This document shows positions 42,093-53,640 of a DNA stretch of 64,000 bases, in pieces. The notes beneath the pieces were generated by a model. It ran no database searches. It worked only from the letters and a program-made list of their open reading frames with translations, and was not told the origin of the DNA. How positions within the stretch are numbered: the first letter of the stretch is position 1; each line of letters begins with the position of its first letter. The DNA is from Torymus aiolomorphi (Eukaryota > Arthropoda > Insecta > Hymenoptera > Torymidae), in contig CM070876.1 of NCBI GenBank assembly GCA_036365515.1, forward strand, positions 119,586,810-119,650,809. The letters are read 5' to 3'. A program made the translations under genes and the position numbers.

Positions 42093-44560
42093 TTTTTTTA
42101 CGGGTAGTTTGTATGCTCATAAAATAATTTCAGCAATAAAAAGTTTGGAAATGCCAAACGCCGAAGAGAGAGAATTATTTTTTTCTTCACGACCCCTATA
42201 TACTCAGCTGTTTGGGGGTTTTCCGGGGAGTCGATTTGGTTCGTAATATTTTTACAGGAAGTTTTTCTGCTCAAAAAGTAATTCCAGCATTAAAAAGTTT
42301 GGAAATGCCAGACACCGAGCAGTGAGAATTTTTTTTCCGTCACGACCCCTATATATCTGATTTTATAATCAGCTGTTTGGGGGTTTTCCGGGGAGCCGAT
42401 TTGGTTCGTAATTTTTTTATAGGGAGTTCTTATGCTCAAAAAGTAATTCTTGCATTAAAAAGTTTGGAAATACCAGACACCGAGCAGTGAGAATTTTTTT
42501 TACGTCACGACCCCTATATATCTGATTATATAATCAACTGTTCGGGGGTTTTCCGGGGAGTCGATTTGGTTCGTAATTTTTTTATGATTAGTTTGTGTGC
42601 TCATAAAACAATTTCAGCAATAAAAAGTTTGGAAATGCTAAACGCCGCTGAGAGAGAATTTTTCTTCGGTCACGTCCCCTATATACCTGAATATATAATC
42701 AGCTGATTGGGGGTTTTCCGGGGAGTCGATTTGGTTCGTAATTTTTTTACGAGTAGTTTGTGTGCTCATAAAATAATTTCAGCTATAAAAAGTTTGGAAA
42801 TACCAAGCTCCACTGAGACAATTTTTTTTCCGTCACGACCCCTATATAATCAACTGTTTGGGGGTTTTCCGGGGAGTCGATTTGGTTCGTAATTATTTTA
42901 TAGGGAGTTCTTATGCTCAGAAAGTAATTCTAGCATTAAAAAGTTTGGAAATACCAGACACCGAGCAGTGAGAATTTTTTTTACGTCACGACCCCTATAT
43001 ATCTGATTTTATAATCAGCTGTTTGGGGGTTTTCCGGGGAGTCGATTTGGTTCGTAATTTTTTTACGAGTAGTTTGTGTGCTCATAAAATAATTTCAGCT
43101 ATAAAAAGTTTGGAAATGCCAAGCTCCACTGAGACAATTTTTTTTCCGTCACGACCCCTATATAATCAGCTGTTTGGGGGTTTTCCGGGGAGTCGATTTG
43201 GTTCGTAATTTTTTTATAGGGAGTTCTTATGCTCAGAAAGTAATTCTAGCATTAAAAAGTTTGGAAATACCAGACACCGAGCAGTGAGAATTTTTTTTCC
43301 GTCATGACCCCTATATATCTGATTATATAATCAGCTGTTTGGGGGTTTTCCGGGGAGTCGATTTGGTTCATAATTTTTTAAGAGTAGTCTGTGTGCTCAT
43401 AAAATAATTTCAGCTATAAAAAGTTTGGAAATGACAAGCGCCGCTGAGAGAGAATTTTTTATTCCGTTACGACCCCTATATATTCAGCTGTTTGGGGGTT
43501 TTCCGGGGAGTCGATTTGGTTCGTAATTTTTGACGAGTAGTTTGTGTGCTCATAAAATAATTTCAGCTATAAAAAGTTTGGAAATACCAAGCTCCACTGA
43601 GACAATTTTTTTTCCGTCACGACCCCTATATAATCAACTGTTTGGGGGTTTTCCGGGGAGTCGATTTGGTTCGTAATTATTTTATAGCGAGTTCTTATGC
43701 TCAGAAAGTAATTCTAGCATTAAAAAGTTTGGAAATACCAGACACCGAGCAGTGAGAATTTTTTTTACGTCACGACCCCTATATATCTGATTTTATAATC
43801 AGCTGTTTGGGGGTTTTCCGGGGAGTCGATTTGGTTCGTAATTTTTTTACGAGTAGTTTGTGTGCTCATAAAATAATTTCAGCTATAAAAAGTTTGGAAA
43901 TGCCAAGCTCCACTGAGACAATTTTTTTTCCGTCACGACCCCTATATAATCAGCTGTTTGGGGGTTTTCCGGGGAGTCGATTTGGTTCGTAATTTTTTTA
44001 TAGGGAGTTCTTATGCTCAGAAAGTAATTCTAGCATTAAAAAGTTTGGAAATGCCAGACACCGAGCAGTGAGAATTTTTTTTACGTCACGACCCCTATAT
44101 ATCTGATTTTATAATCAGCTGTTTGGGGGTTTTCCGGAGAGCCGATTTGGTTCGTAATTTTTTTATAGGGAGTTCCTATGGTCGAAAAGTAATTCTAGCA
44201 TTAAAAAGTTTGGAAATGCCAGACACCGAGCAGTGAGAATTTTTTTTACGTCACGACCCCTATATATCTGATTATATAATCAGCTGTTCGGGGGTTTTCC
44301 GGGGAGTCGATTTGGTTCGTAATTTTTTACGAGTAGTTTGTGTGCTCATAAAATAATTCCAACAATAAAAAGTTTGGAAATGCTAAACGCCGCTGAGAGA
44401 GAATTATTCCTCGGTCACGTCTCCTATATACCTGAATATATAATAAGTTGTTTGGGGGGTTTTCCGGCGAGTCGATTTGGTTCGTAATTTTTTGCAGTGA
44501 GTTTTTACGCTCAAAAAGTAATTCCAGCTTTAAAAAGTTTGGAAATACCAAACCCCGTAA
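42093..44560 (-). repeat. Element B right arm, inner part
   Basis: About 15-16 inverted units of the B type (GGGGGTTTTCCGGGGAGTCG, ATTTGGTTCGTAATTTTTTT). A two-unit block (one subtype with CCACTGAGACA, one with CACCGAGCAGTGAG) recurs almost identically at about 42700, 43020 and 43800, so recent multi-unit duplication has occurred. Confidence 0.93.
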
Positions 44561-44727
44561 TGAGATAATTTTTTTCTCTTCGGTCATCTTACGAATTCCG
44601 TGTTAGGGGTGGGGGGTAGTTTGGAATTGATTTAATTTAATCAATTTTCATGTATTCTTCCATTATTTATAGTATATTATGTGGATATATTCGTTGGATC
44701 GCAACGTTGCACACTTCAAACCCATAT
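44561..44727. repeat. Internal copy of the element B terminus
   Basis: The leader and terminal repeat (CCGTAATGAGATAATTTTTT, ACGAATTCCGTGTTAGGGGT, AACGTTGCACACTTCAAACC) occur here and again at 45150-45361. Between them lie about 430 bp of further units. The internal terminus lacks part of the leader (about 35 bp around 44685). It marks a nested or recombined end. Confidence 0.85.
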
Positions 44728-45155
44728 ATATCATCTCTTTGGGGGTTTTCCGGGTAGTCGATTTGGTTCGTAATTTTTTTACGAGTAGTTTGTGTGCTCA
44801 TAAAATAATTTCAGCTATAAAAAGTTTGGAAATGCCAAGCGCCACTGAGACAATTTTTTTTCCGTCACGATCCCTATATAATCAGCTGTTTGGGGGTTTT
44901 CCGGGGAGTCGATTTGGTTCGTAATTTTTTTATAGGGAGTTCTTATGCTCAGAAAGTAATTCTAGCATTAAAAAGTTTGGAAATACCAGACAGCGAGCAG
45001 TGAGAATTTTTTTTTCCGTCACGACCCCTATATATCTGATTATATAATCAGCTGTTTGGGGGTTTTCCGGGGAGTCGATTTGGTTCATAATTTTTTTACA
45101 GTGAGTTTTTATGCTCAAAAAGTAATTCCAGCTTTAAAAAGTTTGAAAATACCAA
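44728..45155 (-). repeat. Element B right arm, outer part
   Basis: Between two and three inverted units between the internal and the outer terminus, of both subtypes, joined directly to the terminal leader. Confidence 0.9.
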
Positions 45156-45361
45156 ATCCCGTAATGAGATAATTTTTTCTCTTAGGTCATCTTACGAATT
45201 CCGTGTTAGGGGTGGGGGGTAGTTTGGAATTGATTTATTTTAATCAATTTTCATGTATTCTTCCATTATTTATAGTATATTATGCGATTCATGTGGGAAA
45301 AAGGTGGTTTTTCGAAAATCGAATTTTCGTTGGATTGCAACGTTGCAAACTTCAAACCCAT

Positions 45362-46125
45362 TTGAAATCTTCATTTTTAGCTACTTTGGTATTTGTATTT
45401 GCAATCACATGTGAGATACTGGGAATTTCTTGTTCGATAGTAATACTTGTTGAAGGAACTTTCTCTTGAGCAGTAGCAGTTACGCCATGTACAGATTGAA
45501 TAATTTGTACATCTTTTATTGTAGAAGCCATCGTACTGGCTGGCAATACTGCACTATTTTGCTTATCTACATCGTTGAAAGTACGTACCTCACAATTTTC
45601 AATGCTGTGACTTTTCATAACTGATTCCATTTGAGTAATCATATCACTGTTATTTTCTGTAGTATCTTTTACAGAAACTATTGCACAGGTTTGTAAAAGT
45701 TTACAATTATGATTATTTGCATCGTTAAGAGTAGGTACGGTATAATCTTCACTTTTGTCACTTTCCATAACTGTTTTTAATTCAGTAACTTTGTTATGGT
45801 TACTTCATACAGAATCTTGTTCTATAAAAGCCATTACATCAGTTGCAAGTATTGCACAATTATCTGCATCATTAGGAGTAGGTACTGCACAATGATCTAA
45901 TCCCTCATTGTAAACATTTTCTGTAGATAATTGTGTATCTAAATCGTTACATAATTCTAGAGAATTTTCTAAACTTATTGAACTTAAATTAATACTAGTA
46001 TCACCATTGACTAAGGAATAACTTTCTTCTAGAGGCACATTAATACAAGGTACATTATGTTCAAAAATAACACAGCCATAGTCATTTGTAGCAGAATTAT
46101 CAGTATCTGAGTTATAATTATTTTA
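45362..46125 (-). pseudogene. Acidic, repetitive coding remnant downstream of the pogo-type transposase
   Basis: One minus-strand frame, open except for TGA at 45805-45807, runs from about 46110 to the edge of element B. It is rich in Asn, Asp, Thr and Glu and contains a degenerate motif three times: T-P-N-D-A-D-N, T-L-N-D-A-N-N and T-F-N-D-V-D-K. It could be a 3' exon of the transposase gene: a donor-like CAG/GTAATT lies at 46237-46231 and an acceptor-like AATAG at about 46130-46126. However, splicing there would put TAA first, so the link is unproven. Element B's terminus truncates it at 45361. No known domain recognised. Confidence 0.45.
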
Positions 46126-46222
46126 CTATTTTTAAAAGAAAAAAGCTATTAATTTTAGATTCAACAAAAATTTCTTATTATTTAATTTTGATATTACAGT
46201 ATTAATTTTAGTATTAATTTTT

Positions 46223-47766
46223 TTATTTAATTACCTGCACATTTTTTTGAGAATCTTGTAGATCAGAACTATTGTGATATAATTTGTACCAAATATCAAA
46301 CAATCCTTCGTCTTTTGCAAGGCCTTTCCAAACAGGGCTTGTATTCAGCTTGAATGAATAAATTTGTTCTTGCGTTAAAAAATTTTGAAATACTTGCAAA
46401 GGAATGTTTGGCGTAGCATCATGCGCTGGTTCTTCAGTTTGCTGAGGCAATGTCCTATGCCATCCTGATATTCTCTGAAAGACTCTTTTGTAGTCCACTG
46501 CATCCTGACTAAATGGGTACAGTCCACATTTTTTGAATCCATTTTTTAATATCACTTGAAGATTCATGGAGTCAAAAGTTTTTTTTAATAACGGAGCAAC
46601 TTGATACTTTTGGATACCAACACAAACTGCAGCCTTACAATGATCTTGATAAACGCTCAGCCACTTGCTTTTTAAAGCTTTGAATAAAGCCACGTCTAGT
46701 GGTTGGATGATATGGGTGGCATTTGCATGTAATGCCACTAAAATTATTCCATGATTAGAACAAAATAAACTTAAATGTAAGGTCATGTGCGATGAATGAC
46801 CATCTATATATAAGATGACTAGTCGCTTGATCTTCTTATCTATGAGCCATGGTTCGAATACATTTGCTATATATTCGAAAAAGTTTTGAGACAACATCCA
46901 TCCGTTATCAGAATACCCTAAAGCAAATTCCTTAGGAGAAAGCTCTGCAGCACTATTAGGCAACTTTTTACCCGCAAACAGTACAAAAGTTGGAGCAAGT
47001 TCACCGTCAGCATTACTTGTAACTAAAACTGTAACGTTAGTTTTTTCTTGGTTGCCTACAATATTGTAAACATTCTTGTGCCCTTTTCGAGCAAGTACAG
47101 ATGCTGGTGTGGGATTCAATGAAATTCCTATAAATTGTACAAACATGCGTATGTATAGCTATATATTTGTTGAAAAATATTTATAAATCTTAATTTACAT
47201 TATGTATTAAGTATAAGTTTACCTGTTTCATCACAATTAAAGATACGATTTCCTTCCAGTTCCATAAGATTTTCTTTTTCATAGAAATCAGAAACTTCAT
47301 TAAACCATTTTCGCAAACTGTACTCACAATCAGTTACTTTTGCTCTACTGATGCTAACATTTTCAGACACTCTTTTTGATACATCAGGATGACGTTTTAA
47401 AAAGCCTTCGTACCAGCTTCTACCTGGTAGATTATTAGTAAATGGATTGGTTCTTCTTCCTTTTTCACTAATAACTTTTACTCTCTCAAGTAAATCTGCT
47501 TTGGTTACAGGAAAGCCTTTATCACAGCAATAGAAAATCCAATCAACTAACTGTTTTTTTTCTTCCATATTCAAAACAGCGGCAGGGCCAGGCTTTTTGT
47601 TAGCGTATTTTCCTTTCATTTTTGCTCTCAATGTGGACTCTGGTATGTTATACCTCTTAGAAACATCACTGACCGGTTTCCCTTTAGAAATTTCTTCCAA
47701 CACCAAAGTAACACTTTCTCGGGCATAATTAAGCCTTCTTTGCTTAATTTTCTTTATTGCACTCAT
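46223..47766 (-). CDS. Pogo-type (Tigger/jerky-like) DDE transposase gene, two exons
   Basis: Exon 1 runs from 47766 (ATG; M-S-A-I-K-K-I-K-Q-R-R) to 47223, exon 2 from 47127 to TAA at 46223. The intron 47222-47128 has GT...AG ends and splicing restores D-E-T-G-I-S-L-N-P across the join; about 482 residues. Residues about 10-55 are a Psq-type helix-turn-helix (Y-N-I-P-E-S-T-L-R). A CENP-B-like DNA-binding segment follows (R-S-W-Y-E-G-F-L-K-R-H-P, about 115-126). The catalytic region has all three Asp: N-C-D-E-T (about 179), L-Y-I-D-G-H-S-S-H (about 290) and Q-P-L-D-V-A-L-F-K (about 326), with 35 residues between the last two. No stop or shift, so it may be functional or a domesticated gene. 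Terminal repeats were not found. Confidence 0.85.
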
Positions 47767-48694
47767 ACGTAGACACGTATATAAATTGATTGAGGATGTA
47801 CACAAAATATGCTCACAAAATAACTTAACGTTGCACCGGTCACACGTGCACCTTCATCGAGAGAAGTCCAGCACACTAGGTAGCTAGGAGAGAATAGGTT
47901 AGGTTGCGCCGGCGCACTAGAATCGGCGCAGTAATCTCAGTTGGTAACAGTTTTCGCTGTGTACAATACTGCGGTGAGAAAATAATATAGTTTACGTTGA
48001 AATGACAAATTAACAAAAATGATTTTAATTGAATAAATATTTCTAGTTTATAAATCTTTTATTATAATTAGATAAACTAATAATAATAAATAATCTTGAT
48101 TTTATGCAAGCGCATTATACCTACTATTTTCCATAATTGCCACATTTCTGGGAGTGGCGCATTTCAAAACTTCATAATAAATTTATTATTCATTTTTATA
48201 AAGTGGGGTTTTTTATAGTTTTATTAGTGATATCTAAAGTTATTTTTTATTTTTTTAGATATTTATTTAAAGTTTTAGGAAAATTATATATATATATCGA
48301 ATTTGCATTCTCAACAGTAATACCTACGTCCGCAATAATAACCTCATCTACCCTATGTATCAGCTCCATATTTATAGAAAATATGATAAATGTGATGTAG
48401 ATAATATGTGTGCTAATTTTCATTAAAATCAAACGCTTACTTTTTGAGATATTTATATTGAAAATTTTTGTATTTTATACAAAGTCAATTTCTTTGTCGC
48501 ATGATAACTAGTGAAAAAAAATTGATTTAATCATGTTGAAATGTTGTGGAAATGTAGAGTTTGTACCTTTATCGTATAAGTCCTTTAGGTAAAAGAATCG
48601 TCTATTTAAGGTTAACATTTTTTTACTGTTATTTACAAAATCGTGATTTTGAATAATTACACTTCATGTATCAGTTTGAAATTTAAGACTATTT
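47767..48694. other. Upstream region of the pogo-type gene and unassigned sequence
   Basis: It contains GC-richer sequence at 47835-47950 (CGCCGGCGCACTAG, AATAGGTTAGGTTG), which could hold the promoter, then AT-rich sequence with no recognisable gene. Small frames at 48137-48432 on both strands overlap each other and have no support. Confidence 0.4.
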
Positions 48695-49110
48695 TGTATG
48701 TGTTGATTGTGGATTCAGGATAGAATTTCGGAGACGTGGAAAGAGTGGTGCTGGTAAATACTTGAAAAGAAGACACTCTTTATTATAAGCTTCGAATCGC
48801 AGCTGAAGTTCGGGGTCTGCGTCGCTTGTCGCGGAGAAGTACAGAGAGCTGTTTGCGCGCCGGCATTCGGAGCCAGAAGTGTTTAGTGTAAAAGTGTGCT
48901 CGAGTCGCGAGGTGGAGGGGGGCATTGTAAGAGACGCCGCGGTCTCACCTATATTCACGCATACAAACATTAGGCGGGTTTCAATTGGTCCCTTGACTAT
49001 CACCTGACTGTGACGCAGCTCCTACGGAATAAACGAAGGAGATCGCTTTATGTTTCTGTATCTCTCTCCAAAGCAGACCCTTTTCAAAAAACGCGACGCA
49101 GTTTCCAACA
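48695..49110 (-). mobile_element. BEL/Pao 3' LTR
   Basis: Read on the minus strand it begins TGTTGGAAACTGCGTCGCG at 49110, directly after a purine-rich tract (GGAGAAGGTGGGCAGTA, 49127-49111) that fits a polypurine tract. It has an AATAAA signal (complement near 48779-48784) and ends ...ACACATACA at 48695: 416 bp with TG...CA ends. It lies 67 bp downstream of the stop of the BEL/Pao frame. No 5' LTR in the window. Confidence 0.7.
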
Positions 49111-49177
49111 TACTGCCCACCTTCTCCGGTGCAATGGCGAAAGTAAGGAAGCTTACAATTGAACGTAGATGCATCAG

Positions 49178-49771
49178 TCATGATGAATCAGTTGGAAGTA
49201 TCACCAACATTACAATAGATCGACGCAATGTTCCTGAGCTAGTCTTAACAGAGACTACACGTACCAAATTATCACTATCGGGGCGCAACGCAGAAATTTT
49301 ATCTAACGGCCACTTTAATGGTGGAGTATTCTCGTTATGCAGGAGAACGAGATCGCCTACCTTAGGTGTAGATTTCGGATGCAACCATTTACCCCTAGCT
49401 TGCAATGTGGTCATGTACTCATTTCTCCAACGGTTCCAGAAGTGTTGTGCCATTTGCGATAGCAATCGCCAACGCTTGCCTATCGGTACATTTTCCTTGG
49501 CTAGATCAGGCTCTGGTACAAGATATAAATGTCGCTGTATGAGAAAATGCACTGGTGTCAAATAGTGCAAATCAGACGGATCATCCGATAATCTGATAAG
49601 TGGTCTCGAATTCAAGCATGCTTCTATTCTACATAATAAGGTGTTGAATTCAGAAAACGTGAGAATTTGTTCCTCAATCACTCTTCGTACGTGATGCTTT
49701 ACAGATTTTACGCCTGCTTTCCAAAGGCCCCCAAAATGTGGAGCGCCAGGTAGATCAAATCTCCAACTCGT
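49178..49771 (-). pseudogene. BEL/Pao polyprotein, integrase end and C-terminal domain (downstream half)
   Basis: Open minus-strand frame from the element C insertion point to TGA at 49178. It starts T-S-W-R-F-D-L-P-G-A-P-H-F-G-G-L-W, then L-N-S-R-P-L, D-L-H-Y-L-T-P-V-H-F-L-I, H-F-W-N-R-W, G-D-L-V-L-L-H-N-E-N and W-P-L, the integrase C-terminus and following domain of BEL/Pao retrotransposons. The integrase catalytic Glu normally follows G-G-L-W; here it is Lys (codon 49718-49720), so the integrase was already defective or mutated later. The upstream half of the gene is 12.2 kb away at 61988-62287, separated by fold-back element C. A polypurine tract and LTR follow. Confidence 0.88.
49763..49771. 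repeat. 9-bp target duplication of element C, left copy
   Basis: CCAACTCGT, identical to 61988-61996. On the coding (minus) strand it is ACG AGT TGG, Thr-Ser-Trp, in frame with both integrase halves. Confidence 0.95.
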
Positions 49772-49949
49772 ATGTATCTGAAGTTCTGAACCTTCATCGT
49801 GAACGAAATATCGAAAATTTCCAAATCGGTTTTTTTGATATTATCTCCTAGAGATATGCATAAAACATGTATAAACTGCAAAATAAGTTATTTCCAAAGT
49901 GATCACATCCCTAAAACCACCCTGACTAGACAATACATTACAAAAAAAA

Positions 49950-52900
49950 TTGATACCATCTGAGTTTATTAATTTAAGACAAATTTTATGGCTGATATTT
50001 CTTCCAGATGTTGCCATAGCCTTCCAAAAAAATTGGGGATATGAAATTCGATCTGGAACCTTTCGCTTAGGGGGTGCAAAGGGGCTAAAATAGGCGAAAA
50101 TACACGAAAAATAACGTGAAAAATCAGCTCTCGCGAGTTTATGAATTTAAGACAAATTTTATGGCTGATATTTCTTCCTGATGTTGCCATAGCCTTGCGA
50201 AAAAATTGGCGAAAAGAAATTCGATCCGGAACGTGTCGCTTGGGGGGTGCAAAGGGACTAAAATACCGGAAAATACTCGCAAAACACAGAGAAAAAAATC
50301 ATCTCTCGCAAGTTTATTAATTTAAGACAAATTTTATGGCTGATATTTCTTCTAGATGTTGCCACAGCTTTGCAAAAAAATTGGGGATATCAAATTCGAT
50401 CCGGAACCTTTCGCTTAGGGCGTGCAAATGGGCTAAAATAGCTGAAAATACACGAAAAATAACGTGAAAAAATCATCTCTCGCGAGTTTATTAATTTAAG
50501 ACAAATTTTATGGCTGATATTTCTTCCAGATGTTGCCATAGCCTTGCAAAACAATGGGCGATAAGAAATTCGATCCGGAACGTGTCGCTTGGGGGGTGCA
50601 AAGGGACTAAAATACCGGAAAATACTCGCAAAACACAGAGAAAAAAATCATCTCTCGCAAGTTTATTAATTTAAGACAAATTTTATGGCTGATATTTCTT
50701 CCAGATGTTGCCATAGCCTTGCAAAACAATGGGCGATAAGAAATTCGATCCGGAACGTGTCGCTTGGGGGGTGCAAAGGGACTAAAATAGCGGAAAATAC
50801 ACGAAAAATAACGTGAAAAAATCATCTCTCGTGAGTTTATTAATTTAAGACAAATTTTATGGCTGATATTTCTTCCAGATGTTGCCATAGCTTTGCAAAA
50901 AAATTGGCGATAAGAAATTCGATCCGGAACGTGTCACTTAGTGGGTGCAAAGGGACTAAAATAGCGGAAAATACACGAAAAATAACGTAAAAAATCATCT
51001 CTCGTGAGTTTATTAATTTAAGACAAATTTTATGGCTGATATTTCTACCAGATGTTGCCATAGCCTTGCAAAAAAATTGGCGATAAGTAATTCGATCCGC
51101 AACGTGTCGCTCGGGGGGTGCAAAGGGACTAAAATGGCGGAAAATACACGAAAAATAACGTGAAAAAGTCAGCTCTCGTGAGTTTATTAATTTAAGACAA
51201 ATTTTATGGCTGATATATCTTCCACATGTTGCCATAGCCTTGCATAAAAATTGGGGATATGAAATTCGATCCGGAACGTGTCGCTTGGGGGGTGCAAAGG
51301 GACTAAAATAGCGGAAAATACACGAAAAATAACGTAAAAAAATCATCTCTCGTGAGTTTATTAATTTAAGACAAATTTTATGGCTGATATTTCTACCAGA
51401 TGTTGCCATAGCCTTGCAAAAAAATTGGCGATAAGTAATTCGATCCGCAACGTGTCGCTCGGGGGGTGCAAAGGGACTAAAATGGCGGAAAATACACGAA
51501 AAATAACGTGAAAAATCAGCTCTCGCGAGTTTATGAATTTAAGACAAATTTTATGGCTGATATTTCTTCCTGATGTTGCCATAGCCTTGCGAAAAAATTG
51601 GCGAAAAGAAATTCGATCCGGAACGTGTCGCTTGGGGGGTGCAAAGGGACTAAAATACCGGAAAATACTCGCAAAACACAGAGAAAAAAATCATCTCTCG
51701 CAAGTTTATTAATTTAAGACAAATTTTATGGCTGATATTTCTTCTAGATGTTGCCACAGCTTTGCAAAAAAATTGGGGATATCAAATTCGATCCGGAACC
51801 TTTCGCTTAGGGCGTGCAAATGGGCTAAAATAGCTGAAAATACACGAAAAATAACGTGAAAAAATCATCTCTCGCGAGTTTATTAATTTAAGACAAATTT
51901 TATGGCTGATATTTCTTCCAGATGTTGCCATAGCCTTGCAAAACAATGGGCGATAAGAAATTCGATCCGGAACGTGTCGCTTGGGGGGTGCAAAGGGACT
52001 AAAATACCGGAAAATACTCGCAAAACACAGAGAAAAAAATCATCTCTCGCAAGTTTATTAATTTAAGACAAATTTTATGGCTGATATTTCTTCCAGATGT
52101 TGCCATAGCCTTGCAAAACAATGGGCGATAAGAAATTCGATCCGGAACGTGTCGCTTGGGGGGTGCAAAGGGACTAAAATAGCGGAAAATACACGAAAAA
52201 TAACGTGAAAAAATCATCTCTCGTGAGTTTATTAATTTAAGACAAATTTTATGGCTGATATTTCTTCCAGATGTTGCCATAGCTTTGCAAAAAAATTGGC
52301 GATAAGAAATTCGATCCGGAACGTGTCACTTAGTGGGTGCAAAGGGACTAAAATAGCGGAAAATACACGAAAAATAACGTAAAAAAATCATCTCTCGTGA
52401 GTTTATTAATTTAAGACAAATTTTATGGCTGATATTTCTACCAGATGTTGCCATAGCCTTGCAAAAAAATTGGCGATAAGTAATTCGATCCGCAACGTGT
52501 CGCTCGGGGGGTGCAAAGGGACTAAAATGGCGGAAAATACACGAAAAATAACGTGAAAAAGTCAGCTCTCGTGAGTTTATTAATTTAAGACAAATTTTAT
52601 GGCTGATATATCTTCCACATGTTGCCATAGCCTTGCATAAAAATTGGGGATATGAAATTCGATCCGGAACGTGTCGCTTGGGGGGTGCAAAGGGACTAAA
52701 ATAGCGGAAAATACACGAAAAATAACGTAAAAAAATCATCTCTCGTGAGTTTATTAATTTAAGTCAAATTTTATGGCTGATATTTCTTCCACATGTTGCG
52801 ATAGCCTTGCAAAAAAATTGGCGATTTGAAATTCGATCCGGAACCTCTCGCTTGGCGGGTGCAAAGGGACTAAAATAGTGGAAAATACTCGCAAAATACC

Positions 52901-53640
52901 GAGGAAAAAATCATCTCTCGCGAGTTTATTAATTTAAGACAAATTTTATGGCTGATGTTTCTTCCAGATGTTGTCATAGCTTCGCAAAAAAATTGGTGAT
53001 ATGAAGTTCGATCCGGAACCTTTCGCTTGGAGGGTGCAATGGTGCTAAAATAAGCGAAAATACACGAAAAATAACGTGAAAAAATCATCTCTCGTGAGTT
53101 TATTAATTTAAGACAAATTTTATGGCTGATATTTCTTCGAGATCTTGCCATAGCCTTATAAAAAAATTGGCGATTTGAAATTCGATCCGGAACCTCTCAC
53201 GTGGCGGGTGCAAATGGGTTAAAAGAGCCGAAAATACACGAAAAATACCGTGAAAAAATCATCTCTCGTTACTTTCTTAATTTAAGACAAATTTTATGGC
53301 TGATATTTCTTCCAGATCTTGCCATAGCCTTATAAAAGAAATTGGCGATTTGAAATTCAATCCGGAACCTCTCGCTTGGGGGGTGCAAATGGGCTAAAAA
53401 AGCAGAAAATACATGACAAATTCCGTGAAAAAATCATCTCTATTGATTTTATTAATTTAAGACAAATTTTATGGCTGAAATTACTTCAAGATGTTGCCAT
53501 AGGTTTGTAAAAACATTGCCGATATGAAAGTCTATGCGGAACCTTTCGCTTGAGGGGTGCGATGGGGCTAAAATGGCTCAAAGTACACAAAAAATATCGA
53601 AAAAAAATCATGTCTCGTGATTTATTTATTTGAAATTTTT
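49950..53640 (-). repeat. Element C left arm: 174-bp tandem repeats with a 1392-bp higher-order duplication
   Basis: About 21 units, each (minus sense) with CGAGAGATGATTTTTT, TTTTCGTGTATTTTC, CCCCCCAAGCGACACGTTCC, GGATCGAATTTC, ATGGCAACATCTGGAAG and AAATATCAGCCATAAAATTT. A block of eight units from about 50.1 to 51.36 kb is repeated nearly exactly at about 51.5-52.74 kb (offset 1392 = 8 x 174). Units nearest the loop are the most diverged. 174 is 58 codons, so repeated frames appear that are not genes. Confidence 0.95.

Larger units (their letters stand above)
29679..45361. mobile_element. Giant fold-back element B (about 15.7 kb), asymmetric
   Basis: Ends are ATGGGTTTGACGTTTGCAAC at 29679 and the inverse of ATGGGTTTGAAGTTTGCAAC ending at 45361. 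About 190 bp of matching unique leader follows at each end (AAATTCGATTTTCG, AAATAATGGAAGAATACATG, TAACACGGAATTCGTAAGAT). The left arm is a 7.7-kb array of about 153-bp units; the right arm is 3.2 kb of the same units inverted. The loop (37.6-42.1 kb) is full of nested insertions. It starts only 6 bp after element A and ends within the 3' part of a pogo-type gene. No target duplication is visible (left TCCCGG, right TTGAAATCT). No transposase gene inside. Confidence 0.75.

Noticed and set aside
29868..44924. Many 60-190-residue frames in element B arrays as genes
   Set aside because: They follow monomer periodicity, occur on both strands and differ only by satellite variation.
48689..49181. 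Two minus-strand frames in the BEL/Pao LTR
   Set aside because: They lie within the LTR and polypurine tract and have no resemblance to retroelement proteins.
49050..49565. 171-residue plus-strand frame opposite the BEL/Pao end
   Set aside because: Antisense shadow of the recognised BEL/Pao C-terminal domain.
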